Positions 13,227-26,300 of a stretch of DNA of 64,000 nucleotides are shown piece after piece. The stretch is taken from positions 162,080,678-162,144,677 of the forward strand of contig NC_133897.1 of NCBI RefSeq assembly GCF_964199755.1, in the 5' to 3' direction. The translations under genes and the position numbers were made by a program. The DNA comes from Larus michahellis (taxonomy: Eukaryota; Chordata; Aves; Charadriiformes; Laridae). Every line of letters starts with the position of its first letter. Within the stretch, counting starts at the first letter, position 1. The notes below the pieces were generated by a model that did no database searches, had not been told where the DNA came from, and was given only the letters and a program-made list of their open reading frames with translations.

Positions 13227-15769
13227 CCCCAGTCATGGGTCATATATACAAAAGTCACCATCCCTTCTGGGCTCTTCAGTTTCTGAAGCCCAACATGAGA
13301 CACACCAACCAACCCACAACATCTCTGCTTGCCTCTGCAAATCTCTGCTAATTGGAGGACACGAGGGCTTGGTCATATTCTTATAGTCTTCTTTTTTTTT
13401 TTTTCTTTTGGACAGAATTCCACACAGAAAAAGAAAGTGCAGCCAAGAATGTATGGATGTATGGTGGCCTTGAGTTTTAGGCTAACATGCTTAAAATGGT
13501 TATCTAAAATCAGTAACTATCTTTAAAAACATAGGCTCTAACTTTTACAGGGCGTGGAACATCCAGTGCAGCTTCTCTCACATGGCCAGATGAGATCCTA
13601 AGCACAGTCCTAAGGTGAGAAAGAATAAAAACCACAAAGCAACCCCCAAAACTACACCTCCAAATGGAAATACATTATGATTTCAACAGCAAACTAAAAT
13701 ATTAATATAAAAATTCAAAATTAACTATACAGCCGTAATATTAAATTCACACAGTTAATTTAGTTTTCTTGTTTATTTCACCTTTAAAAAAGGAGAATCG
13801 TTTTACATCCAGTAAGACAGACATTTAATTAGACTTTGTAATTCACATATAATTGAATAAAATACATGGAAAAGGGCATAACCGTCTCAGCTTGTTTTAT
13901 GTCATTGCTTGAATTAATACAGCATGCCTCCATAAACAGTGGCTATAGCTCGACAAAATGGAAGTGCATTGTTTTTAAATGAAACATTAAATGAAATGTT
14001 TTAAATGAGGCATTAAAACCAAGGACATTTGCCAGTTGTTGCCCAATCAGTCCTCCTCCTTCCCACATTTAGTATGAAGGGAAATGGCTAGCAGAGACTT
14101 CTGTACCAGCCTTTGAAAAGCGTCACGTTCCTCATCCAGCACATGCCAGGTAAAGCTGACAGCTCCTGAGACAAACTCCTGGAAATGCTCTGAAACAGCA
14201 GCTCCAGGTTTAAACTTCGAGATCTCACTCTCTGGGGGTTACAAAGAAAGTTCCTCTGCACACAACCGTGTCCTGTGCGTATTCGTAGCTACAAGTCTCA
14301 CCTCATTATCTACAGATATATATGTCACAATTGCCTATAATTTGATCACATTTTAAGGTTTTCAGCTACTTAGTACATGAAGTGTTAAAAAAGCCCCGGC
14401 CATGAATGTGCCAGTGGGAGCTGATGGAGGGAGCGAGTACCCCAAACTTTAGAAAGGCTGACCTGTCTTTTCACAGTGAGTTCCAGCTTTTGAAAACCTG
14501 GTCATCTCCGAGTGACTCAGTAGTCTTTGTGCAGGCAGGTCAAGTGGACCTGGGTGTTCTTGGAAAGCCATAAGCAACATAAAGATAAAGCTAATGCATG
14601 TAATTAAGTTGAAGGATACAGACTCATTAAATCATGAATAAAGCTTACCTTCTACAAAAATGATGAGAAGTTGCTAGCAATTAGAGCGCTCAGTACGCTG
14701 CAAAAGAAATTGCTCCGGACCCAAATTTGACTTTTTCCTCAAACCAGGACAGGAACACACCACTTAGTGCATCTTCTGAAATAATCTTGCCAAGCCAGAA
14801 TAAGAAGAAAACAACGTGTTGAGGTTTTCAGCCTCTAAATTGCTGCAACTGTAGTAGAATAATCACATGAAAAAGTCATAAAAACCATCCTGCAAACGCA
14901 CATATGGATGCAGCAGTATCTTATTGCATGCAAAAAAGGAGTGTACTTACTTGTGTGCATTCAGCATTCAAAACACAAAAGAAACAACGTGATTTATTTC
15001 AGCCAAAAACCAGCTTTAAAATTTAAAGGCGACAAGAATGAAGGACAGAGGAAGCCACCGGGAGGCAGTATTGTCACTTCGCAAGTTCATCACCAAAGAC
15101 TCTCCTGCTGCCGCAGGGCCTCGACCCTGACGCTGGGAAGCACAGCGAAGGGGCCTTGGATGCAGGTCAACTTCCAAAGCAGAACATCAAAGTACAGAAA
15201 ATATGGCACGGACAGATATTTAGAGGTTCATGCACTTGTACCTATCTTGAATAGTATTGAAAGTATTCGCAATAAAAGTGATTGTGCAAGTTTTGCTCGT
15301 TAGCCAAGACTAAAGTGGTTTGGTTTGCTTTTTTTTTGGGCATAGCATCATTTATCTCTATCCTGAACAACCATGGTATAACAAAAAAGAGGGATACAAT
15401 GAACAAAGAAAAATTGCATGTGCTAATGAAAAAGCTTCTTTGTACATTAGGAATTAAGGAATAGCTACCGAATGAATACTTACCTTTCAAATCCACAAAT
15501 TGCTATGCAAAAGAAGAAACTGAAAGTGGTGATTTAATGTGACTCTCCTCTCAGTTGACAAAAACCCTTAAATTTGTGTTTTATTAATTTTCAACTCTGT
15601 CAACCCCCTCGATTATAACCTCAAAAGCAGAAACAAAGCTACGCGCAGCACAGATGAAAATCAGAAAACACAGAAGCCTGTAACATCCTGTTCCTACAAT
15701 GTCTCTCATCAGAATAGAAGTCCACAAAATTCGACTTTTTTTTTCTTCCAGATGTACCTAAGTAAAATC

Positions 15770-15793
15770 TTTTTTTTTTTTTTTTTTTTTTTT
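15770..15793. repeat. Run of 24 T
   Basis: Mononucleotide tract. No LINE or SINE was recognised next to it, so it is not clearly a retroposon tail. Confidence 0.85.
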
Positions 15794-18530
15794 AATGTAG
15801 TTAACAATTCTTTTGCAACTTAAAGAGTACTTATGATCTCCATTGGTCCACACATACCAGAGTTTAACTCCTGAAACTGATCATGCGTATAACAGTTTCC
15901 TTTTCTGCTGTTACGCAAAATATTTCATATGCAGGATATTTGCCCTTTTTCACCTGAAGATAGAAAGACACACACCTCTAATTATTGATAAATGTGCTGT
16001 CATCTCCCTTGACTGCCCAAGAACAATTAACCCAGAAAGATTTGCTGGTAGCTTGAAGTATAGAAAAACTTATAAAGAACCAAAGTGGACAATTTTAAGG
16101 CACACTACAGTTTGAATTATTTAGCTCGCTACACAGAATACATTGCAAGAAACACAATACACATCTCAATTGGAACTCCTCTTAGTGAAGAGGTTTTAAT
16201 GTTAAAGTGAGTCTTGGAGGTTAATCCCTGGGAATATCAGATGTTGCCTGGCATATCTGTCTGTGCCAAGAGTGTGTGCTCAGGCAGGTGGAAACATCTG
16301 GCTTTAATTTTGCTTTCACTCAAAGCTAGTAAAATGCAAATCAGCTCCAGGTTTGATAGCTCCGCTCCTGCAAGAGGGTGTCACCCGAGATGATGGATTC
16401 GAGTGGAAACCTGAGCCAAAGGCATGAAACAGTTCTGCTTTTACACCTGCCTTGCACCCTGCTGTGCTCCGACATAGGCAGAGTTAGCCCAGGTCAGATT
16501 GTGAAGATACACCAGGACACCAGAGAAAGATGGATGGTCTGTTGTACGGGGCGCTAGCTGAAATAGAACCCACTGCTGTCTCACAGCTTAACTTTGGACA
16601 ATTTTCTGTGCTCTGGATCTCCAACTACAAAAGATTAATTCTCTAATTATCACAGTGTTGTAGAGATAAATCAATTTATGACTGTCACGCACTTTGATAT
16701 TGTTGTAATGAGGGTCATATAAAATACTTGAGAGAGGTCCTCAGAACTATCTTCTACAGAAGTGCAGTAGGCTGGACAAGCAGAGTTCGCATGCCTCAGG
16801 AAGAGGAAAAACATCTGTTCTTTTGATGCATTTATTTATTTCTTATTGCTGGACAAAGGGAACAAAGAGCAATCATTTATTTCTACTCCAGAGAGAAAGA
16901 AAAAAAAATACAAAGTTCAACCAATATTCTAGCCATTTGCTTCCACCTTTATCAAAAACAATTTGTGAAATTATGAAGTTAAATGTGGGATTCACATGCA
17001 CTTGTGGTTCACAAAGTCAGTGGTTACAAAGCAGCTCTGCCCTCGCCCTGCTTATCGTCTAGAAGACGAGAAGTGCTGAGTCCCAAAGAGTCCGCTCAGG
17101 AACCTGGGACGATATTGGAGTGTGTTTTCGTTCCTCTATTAATGAGATTTAGCAATATTATAGAGAAAGTTCATTTTTAAAAGTTGCCATTTTCAACCTT
17201 GATGTCAGAGGTAACCTGCAGGTAGGAAACAGTTCCATTGATTTTATTAAACAACTTCTGGGGTTACAGGCAGCCAGAACAGGTTTCTTGAACCAGTTGC
17301 ACCCAGCAGCTCATCAGACAGCATAGAGCAGATGCTATTTCCAATGTTGTTCCTACAAATTAAGCCATCCAGGGGAGACAGTTCCGGAGAAATCCAGAAT
17401 TTGACCAAATGAAACTCATCTACCTTCATTATTGGGAACATGAATTTGTACAGAACTGAGTATTGGTTCTTTTTTTTTGCCCTGAAGAACAATATTGTTT
17501 CTATAAGTTGGTGGGAGTGGAAACCTACAAACAACCATTGACTGGTTGTGAACTACAATCCTCTTGCAGATGAAGAGAGTAACCATCGTAATTAATAACT
17601 TAGTACAGTACAATGTCATGACCTGGTAGAAGCTTTCATCTATAATTAATTATACTCTGCATTTTGGATAGAATTTTTTTTTTAGAAATAGGAATAGCAG
17701 TATTTGTCCTGATCTATTTAACTGCTAACATTAGTCTAATTTCATTCACAGTGAAATCTTGTTTCTGATTTGCACCAATGAAAACAAAATCAGATGCGTA
17801 ATTACTGAAAATTACCTTAAAACTAACTAAAGCTGCGCTTGCTTTTACCAAGGTACAGAAATTGAATTTTTTCCATATAAAAATGAGAAAATATGCACTT
17901 ACGTACCTTTACTGTCTGGAAGTAGCTGTCCATTTCTTCCATTTTGATAATTCAGTATCTGTAGAGCTAAAAGATAGGCTTGGAGTATATTTGTTTGAAA
18001 ATTTACTCTTTGGAGAATGATTGGATTTATATGCTTTTTCATAGAACAGAGCAACACAATGGTGAAAACTAGAATGTACCCAGTTATAAAATATAAATCA
18101 TGCAGATTAGTATTTTTAACCGGGGAAAGGCGACAGGAGAACAATGAAGAAATGTAGCTGTTTCTAAACTCGAATGTGATGATATTCTGTTGTTCCAGAG
18201 ACATTAGAAACGCACACATACACACAGGCTTACGGAGCTTTGCTGGCTTCTCAAAGGAAATTGATAAATGGGGGAAGGCATCCCAAGGGGTTCCCTTAGT
18301 TTAACAAAAACAAAAGTACTTTTCAGTACATTGCTTTTTCCTCACGTCTTCCCTCAAATAAAATGAATTAGGCACACAGATTGTTTATTGTCAGTTTGCA
18401 TGCCGTGGAATTTCTGTTGTAACAACCAGGGCTCTGAGGACTTGTCTGTAAATACTTTTTCTGTTTATTTTTGTGGGTTTTTTTTCAATACAAATGCATA
18501 TCTCAACCCCAACGTTTTATCCCCTTCCTT

Positions 18531-18553
18531 AAAAAAAAAAAAAAAAAAAAAAA
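18531..18553. repeat. Run of 23 A
   Basis: Mononucleotide tract followed by a short GA stretch. No retroposed gene recognised upstream of it. Confidence 0.85.
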
Positions 18554-20233
18554 GAGAGAAGAAATATTATTAACTTGGAGATGCTGAGATATGTTGTTTG
18601 TTTTTCTTTCTGCATCTTCCCATCTGTGGAGCGGACGGAGTAGGAATGTTAACATTCCTGCAGGATTGATTGTGAGATTTGTTGCCTTCCTTATATACTT
18701 AGAGAACAGATTCACTAGGTGTTTCAGTTAATTTTATAACTAAGTTTGTTGTAGGATTTAGGAATATTCATGCACAATTAAAAAGAAAAGTGCATATAAA
18801 AAAGAAACCTGAGGATATTTGCTATAGTAACTCCTTTCTGTACACAAATATGGCAAATTTTTTTTCCCAAGCAGGTGCAGTTCTGTCTTCTTCCCCCAGT
18901 AGCCTGAAGCATGAGCTCTGTCGAGATCCAAAAAATACATAGAGCAATGCCTAAAAATCAAGACACCCAGTTTGGAAGATGTCTTCTGAGAACAGTGGGG
19001 GGACATGCTCAAAAGGAGAAATGCTGCCAAAATGCACTTGTAGTTTCTTTTTTTTAATAAAAACTCAGCTGCAGCAGTATCTATCATTACAGTAGTCCAG
19101 TAATTGCAATATTTACCCAGAAACTGTTGAGAACTAACTTGTATGCTTCGGGAATATTCTCCTCTCTCAGAAAGCTACTCTCCTCCTGCCATATGAATTT
19201 TTCCTCCTTTCCAGCACAAGGGAACACTTTGTACGTAGCTACAAGCTACAGCATTCATCAGTCAATAGATTTAGAAAAGAAATAATCTTGAGGGCAAGTC
19301 GAGACTCCAGGACGCCACACTCCCAAGCACGGCATTAGGCACTAGTGTAAAAGTATTTCTGATTAAGTGTTAAAACCAGTAGGCTATTCTGTACAAGCAA
19401 TGCATCACAATGTTTTTAGCACAACATTTTTTTTTTCCCATTCTTTCAGATTAGGCATCTTCCTGCATGAATCTGTTTTAACTCTGAGGAGGCTGTGTGG
19501 CATCTCCTTTGCAAAGCTGTGGTGCCTAAATTACAGAGAGAACACAAAAACTGGACTTCTCCCGTGCTCAGGATTTCCCACTTGTAACTGCTGAGGTACT
19601 AGCAATTCCCTAATGAATACCAGGGTCTTTGGATTGTCTCCCCAAAGGAACTAGTTCTCCCCACAGCATTGCAGAGAAAGCATATGGAAGGCTTTGGCTT
19701 CCATTTTTAGGGACCAGCCACCTAAAAAAATAACCATTGCAAAAAATCACTGCAGTTCTTTATCCATCTGTCTTTAGCGGCGGTGTGAGACAATTTTACT
19801 CTAGGTTGCTAGTACTGAAGGAGTCCCACTTCACTGAAGTATTGCCATACAGAGCAGCCAAGCAGAGAAGCTGGTTTTGGAGGATATCTTTGCTCGCTGA
19901 AGCAGGTTATAGTACTCCACAGACTTAGAAAATCATGAAAAAGTGAGAAGATGCAGAAGGCTCATTTTGGCTGAGGTTTCTGTGGCTCCCTGTCCCCATT
20001 ACAAATGTGCTTGTTAGAGGCCATCATAAGAGCTCTGCATGTATGTTTGAAATTAAACACCTGCACAACCTTTGGCACAATGGGGTCATAGCTATTACCA
20101 GTTACGCTGGTAGATATTTTCAACTGCTCTCATGTTAGTTTGTTTTCTATATTTTAAGGAGGTTACCAAAGCACCATCATGTCATTAAGTATTTTCAGGA
20201 CATGAAAAGCTTGGTGAAGAACTTAAATTCCTA

Positions 20234-20265
20234 CAAAAAAGAACAAACCAAACCAAAACAAAAAC
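20234..20265 (+). repeat. A/C-rich simple repeat
   Basis: Imperfect AAACC/AAAAC units. Confidence 0.7.
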
Positions 20266-20738
20266 TAGAGGAGCAAGCATTTACATTTTTAAAACATTTT
20301 TGTAATCACTAGCCTTACAGAGTAAGGCCTTACAGAGATCACTTGATCTGTGAAAACAAATCAGCCAATGATAGATTTAATTGGGGTTAACATCAAAGAA
20401 ACAGAATGTTGCCATTGAATACACCTCAGTCATTTACAGAAGAATAACCACTGTCTGAAGTCAATGTATTTGTTTTCTTAACCGGGATGAGAAATCCCAA
20501 TCACTCCAACTATTTTTGTCTGTCCAAGAAGTGACTTAGGTTATGAAAAAAAAATTCTCCAAGAACGGGAAGGGCTCAATTCGGTTGCCTAAGCATAAGC
20601 ATCCAGTGCTGTTTGAGATTCCCTAAGGTGTCATTTACACAGGGAGAGACGGTACAGCACAAGATCTATAGGTGATCCACATCCATCTGCAACAGCAGCT
20701 GGAGGTCAGGTGTGCTACTCCAGGCCCTGCATGTCACA

Positions 20739-21011
20739 CTAGATGTGTATTTGGTACCTGCTGTCCACCCAAGTGAACATTGTTTCACCTTTATGCTGAG
20801 AGAGAGCATAGTCCTTGGTGTGCACTCTATGCTGAACCACAGGTGGTAGAGGACCACCAGTAATGGTGGGCACTAATGAAATCAGAGAAGCCAGAACTAC
20901 AGTTACGGCTGTCAGCAATTCTAACTCACCCTCTATTCTCTCTTCTAAAAGTTGTGTTAAGATCTCATTAAGAGCTAATTGTTTTTCATATACAAAATTT
21001 AAGCTACACAT
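20739..21011 (-). other. Orphan open frame, 90 codons, minus strand
   Basis: This frame opens with a true ATG (MCSLNFVYEKQLALNEILTQ) and has a composition that looks more protein-like than most frames here: a charged amphipathic start, a hydrophobic centre (about residues 33-50) and a polar C-terminus. I do not recognise it. It might be a remnant of a mobile-element gene. No promoter or splice structure could be assigned. Confidence 0.2.
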
Positions 21012-21428
21012 TTTTAGTGCTTAGACACAGTTTGTGCAAAATCAAGTTTAGAAATCAGCTTTTTGGTTTCAATATCCATCGGCAGCTTCAGAATGACAGC
21101 AAAAAGAATTCACTGAGGATTTCGAAAAGATGCCATGCAGTTCTGGTGACCTTCTAAAAAATATAAGAGATTGTTGTTTCACAAACTGAACAGTAAGTCT
21201 CATTTTCCAAGAAATTCTTTCTCATTCAGATTCAAAGGACTAAAAAAGTTCTCCAAGAAGAGCAACACCTACCTGCAGGATCACAACAGCATCAGTGTTG
21301 CAGGAAACTCTGACTTCTACAGTGCATTAAAACTATTGATTACATCATACAGATAACAGAGGGATAGAAGAAAAAGCTATATCACCCCTTTGTCTGAATG
21401 TTGAAATAATGTAATAAAACTCGAGATT

Positions 21429-21477
21429 TCAACTACTACTACTACTACAACAAAAAAAAAATCTGTTGTAACAGATT
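21429..21477. repeat. CTA microsatellite, A run and adjoining 8-bp inverted repeat
   Basis: Five ACT/CTA units (about 21431-21448) and an A run lead into AATCTGTT-GT-AACAGATT (21460-21477), a perfect inverted repeat with a 2-bp centre. Confidence 0.75.
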
Positions 21478-22067
21478 TCAACAGATGATTTATTGCATGT
21501 TGCTACCAGACCCTATTATTGAGCAAATAATGAAACCCAAACTAAACTGTCCTACATTATGCTCATAAAAAACATCTGACTTCTTTACCAAAAGAAATCA
21601 AAACACAGGCTCTAAAACCACCAGATAACCTAGACCAAATGTAGCACAAACAAGGTTGTGGAGCCTTATTACACCCTAACACTCTCTTGCTAGTGCCACG
21701 TTGTCTTTAACTGTAAGATACAGTTTTAGCTAACACTACCAGCTCTTCATCCCCTTTTCCCAGTGTGTTAATACAGTTTAATTACCAAAATAAGCACTTG
21801 CAGTAGAACTACGTTTCCCAGACTGTTTTGCAATGCAGTCACTTTTCAATAGCTCTCAAGACGCATGTAACAGGAAACCTCCTTCTCAAACCTTTGTCAG
21901 CGACTGCATTTTAAGACACAGTCGAATCAGCCACTACAACTGGTTTTGTAGAGTTGCTCTCCACTCAGTGTTTGCAGGTATTTGTAAACAAAGACGAAAG
22001 ATTATTTTTTTTATAGGGACCTTATCTTATCTCAGCTTACTTTACTGTTGTATCTGTCACTGTTGTA

Positions 22068-22150
22068 TATTATAACATGTAATATTATATTGTAATTATA
22101 TTTATAATTATAATTATAAAATTACAATTGTATTTATAAAAAAAATAATT
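22068..22150. repeat. AT-rich low-complexity, self-complementary tract
   Basis: Almost pure A/T with repeated TATAATTA units that are self-complementary. Probably a hypervariable simple repeat. Confidence 0.75.
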
Positions 22151-22643
22151 GAAGGGGGAACAAAATTTTCTAAGAATTTCCTCAACACAGGAAGCGTTAA
22201 GTGACACGTAGCACAGCAAACCCCTCCGGCTATATTGAGACATTCAATTTTGGGGGTCTTAAAAAACACAAAGGATTTTTTAATACAAGATAATATGATT
22301 TTTCACATTTTTAATGCATGTTAACTTTTATTTGTGTCAAAACTTCTAATATTAGAGCCAATCTCCATTTTGGTGTGTTGGTTCTAAGACTCTAGAGGAT
22401 CAGAAACGGCTTCAAAATTCCAGGGCTGCTACTTTCTCAAATTGAGTAAAGAAACATGTTACAAATATCACTAGCTGTGTGTGAGGCTTTAGGGTTTTGA
22501 GGTTTGTAAGAGTGGAGGTTGATTGCTTTTTTTAAAATCGGGTTAGAAATTACCCCAGTAAAGACTCCTGCTGCATCAGCAGATCTGGATGAAAGTAATC
22601 AGTAAAAATGATGAATGGGGTTCTTTTCTTTAATAAAAATCCT

Positions 22644-22677
22644 CAAACAAAACAAAAATAAAAACAAAACAAAAACC
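22644..22677 (+). repeat. A/C-rich simple repeat (AAAAC-type) next to the CR1 copy
   Basis: Imperfect AAAAC/AAAAT units, ending 12 bases before the CR1 fragment at 22690. Confidence 0.75.
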
Positions 22678-22689
22678 CCTGAAAGAAAA

Positions 22690-23300
22690 CCACATCCTGG
22701 GCTGCATCAAAAGAAGTGTGGCCATCAGATCAAGGGCGGTGATTCTGCCCTTCTAATCTGCTCTGCTCTCATGAGACCCCACCTGGAGTACTGCATCCAG
22801 CTCTGGAGCCCTCAGAACAGAAAGGACGTGGACCTGTTGGAGGGGGTCCAGCAGAGGGCCACAAAGATGATCCGAGGGCTGGAGCACCTCTGCTATGAGG
22901 ACAGGCTCAGAGAGTTGGGGTTGTTCAGCCTGGAGAAGAGAAGGCTCCAGGGAGACCTTATAGCCCCTTCCACTACCTTAAGGGAGCCTACAGGAGAGAT
23001 GGGGAGGGACTCTTTATCAGGGAGTGTTATGATAGGACAAGGGGTAATGGCCTCAAGTTGAGAGAGGGTAGATTTAGATTGGATATCAGGAAAAAACTCT
23101 TTACTGTGAGGGTGCTGAGGCACTGGAACAGGTTGCCCAGAGAAGCTGTGGCTGCCCCATCCCTGGAGGTGTTCAAGGCCAGGCTGGATGGGGCTTTGAG
23201 CAGCCTGGTCTGGTGGGAGGTGTCCCTGCCCATGGCAGCGGCTTGGAACTAGATGATCTTGAAGGTCCCTTCCAACCCGAACCATTCTGTGATTCTGTGA
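22690..23300 (+). mobile_element. CR1 LINE fragment, 3' end, sense on + strand
   Basis: About 610 bp of a CR1 non-LTR retrotransposon, ending in the diagnostic 3' tail with ATTCTGTG repeated twice. The first half translates to the C-terminal end of the CR1 ORF2 reverse transcriptase ([15 protein letters not shown], then [14 protein letters not shown]). The second half is the 3' untranslated region. The copy is 5'-truncated, as most CR1 copies are, and its frame breaks before the element's own stop. It directly follows an A/C-rich simple repeat. Only a dead remnant; no intact ORF2 is present. Confidence 0.95.
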
Positions 23301-26300
23301 AAACAAAAGTTGAGAGCTCAGTGTAAGAAAAAGCTATCTAGAATCAAGATTATATGAACAATAAATTAGTTTATAATTTATTCTTTTTTATTCCTGTGTC
23401 TCATATGCTATTTTGAAATTACATACTCAATGTAATTCTGTCTTTGAAATGAATGTGGACTAAATTTTCCTATTTTTATTAACAATAACTTACATAGTTG
23501 AATATTTTTCTTCTTCTGAAGGACACAAATATTAGTCCTCTCAATCTCAAGACAGTCATCGCAATGAAATGCCTTAAATCTAGATCTTTTAAGCTCCTTG
23601 ATATGGATGACCCATCCTGTAAGTCAACTGACTTCGATTTCATTCTTTTAGACGACAACAACTTACTTGTTTCTCAAATCACAGTCTTTGCTTCTCTCAT
23701 CTGTTATCAAATTCCTTTATGTTTTTGCAAGTTTACAATAGAGAAGAAAAATTAGACAAGCACCCCTCTTTTGACTTCCTTTTATTTTTTAAATTGAATT
23801 AAGATCTTTATCACTACTGTAGTAATAACACTCTCCACATCTAGGTTCTGAGTCCTTTCCATTTGGAACAATTTTGAGATTGAATATTGTTTTCTGAACT
23901 TCACCCATCCCACATTGCAATGCATAGCAATCTAACTAAAAATGACTGAAGCATTAACATTTTAATTACGAAGATTTTATTCAGAATTTATTCTTCAAAA
24001 GCCCATGACTTTTATGTCAACCTTTCACAAGTGTCTTCCTCTAGCCTTTACATTTAGTGAGACACAGAAGACTATTAGTCTGCAGCAACTTTATTGCAGT
24101 AGGTTTCAAATAAAAAATAGACTAATCCTTAACCTTTTCAGCTAAGAAGAGGTTAATTGGGAGATAGTATTGCTACTGTTATTTTCACAACTGTTGAAGA
24201 CTGAAACATGTTAGAAGAGTGGTGTGAAAAACGTGGACTTTTTCATGTGTGGTTTACTCATTCCACATGTAAATATGGTGGTATCATGCAGCATCTTCTC
24301 CGAGCCCTGAATTAACTTGAAAAAGAATTCATACCATGGAAAATAGTATAGTGGGGGATAAAGTTACATTTTTATGTTATTTTTCATGTCAGAAAGGGTA
24401 ACTAGGCACCTGTATAGAGACTTAGATTCTAAAAGCATAACATAATTATTCACATTTTTTAGGATGGGTGAATATTAACAAACAGCATGCAGGATGCGTA
24501 AAAGCAACCTGCATAACCTAAACAAGTGGGATAAACATTATATACGTTGTCTTACAGCTCCACAGCAAAAGCTCAACTCCTACAGTGAGCTCTGTCCTGG
24601 TGCACTTGCATCCCATAACGCTCTGCATCAGAGGAGATGTGTGTAGGTATAAGAAAAGACCCTTGCCAGGGCCATTGTATCCAATTTTCTGGCAAGGCAG
24701 TTCAGCAGATATCAGTGTCCCCTGGACTCTCTCCTTGGGCAAACTGTTGGATTAGATGACCTTGTGGGGTCTGTTCCACTCTGTTTTTCTTTGGTTCTGT
24801 ATCATGGAGCTCACTGTAAGACAGTGTTGTCAAGAAAGCAAATTCGTGTTGATTTTTTTCCTGCACATAGAGCACCACAGCATCTGCCAAAGCAATCTTT
24901 TATAAACCTGCAGTTGACCACTGGCCCGTTATGTTAAGGAAATTTGAATATTCATATTTTCTTCCATACGAAAAAGCAGCAAGACTTTAACACTGCTGTA
25001 GCTAAATACCATAAATCTTGAAATGAAAGCATATGTTTCTTTCACACATTCCCACTTTTATGCTTTAATTTGTCCCAGCCTACCTGAAGTGTTTTTACTG
25101 AAATTAGATCTGTTACTAGTATAAAATTATAGCTGTTCTATTTATGTGATATAAAAAAAAATGAAATAGAAATGTATCTGGGTATACTTAGGATTGGATA
25201 TTTTTAGGATTGCTTCCTAATTTTGCTGTGGAAATCTAATGCAATATAGAACATAAGAGATCAAGTTATTATCCTTAGAGCTATAACATTGGCTATCATC
25301 ATGAATAAAAAAAAAAAAGCTACAATAATGAATATTAAAAATCTAATTATTTGTGTCATTTAGAATATTGTATTTGTTTTATAATACAACCAAGAAGATG
25401 GCACATTTGTGTAACACGTTCTGTTTATTGAAAAACAAATAAAAAATGAGATAATTTTAACTGCATGTTGTATCACGGGAACAAAAGATCTGTGGCAAAC
25501 CACCACCAAAAAAAAATAAATCACAGTAATGAATGAAAAAATCAGTAGCTGAGAAACTTACAGCTAGGGACCCATTTGTTCTTTAGGATTGTTATGCTAA
25601 TTTTCGGGACTTGCTGCAGCAGCAAAGTTGAGATTTAGGAGGAATGCACCAATTACTAACTACTAATGCTATAAAGATATCCTTAGCTTCTCAAGGTAAT
25701 TCAAAAGACCCATTCATACCCTGTTTTTCAAGCATTGCACATTTACTTGAACTGTATAAGAGGTAAACTCTTCAGAAGTCAATAAAACTTAACAGTTTCC
25801 TTAAAAAAAAGTGGTTTCCTTGGGAAGTATTATGTTCTAATTCTCCAGTAATTTAAAAAAAAAAAGAAAATAGAAAATCTATCTAGAGGCCTGTGAATAA
25901 CACCCAGAATTGAGGTATTAGCCCATTGATGTATTATTTTTAAGGAAACCTGTGCTTGGCTTTTAAGCCTTACTAAGCACTTCTTACCCAAGCTTACATT
26001 CATGGCTGTTCACTGCCAAAAGAAGACAGTGCAGCAATAAAACTCAAACTATTGAATTTTAGTAACTTGTTTTTGACAAAAAATATATTTCTCAGTTTAA
26101 GTTACAGAACTGCATTAAGTCAATACCCCAAATTATTAAGGAAAATGATTGTGTGAGGGAGGGAAGCTACATTTAATTAAAATCTTTCAGCAGGAAAGCA
26201 AAGACGTATTTTTGTCTTAACATTTCATTTTATACACTGATCTGTAATGAAGCAGTCCTGTTTCTCACTTTCCCTCATTTTGCTAAAACTTAATACGTGG

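Larger units (their letters stand above)
13227..20738. other. Intergenic DNA, no gene recognised
   Basis: AT-rich with homopolymer runs (T near 13.39 kb, T24 at 15.77 kb, A23 at 18.53 kb). A slightly GC-richer patch at 15040-15150 has no recognised content. No LINE fragment was recognised. Confidence 0.6.

Noticed and set aside
22615..23061. 148-codon + strand frame as a host gene.
   Set aside because: Its centre is the C-terminus of CR1 ORF2, and its start lies in the adjoining A/C-rich repeat.
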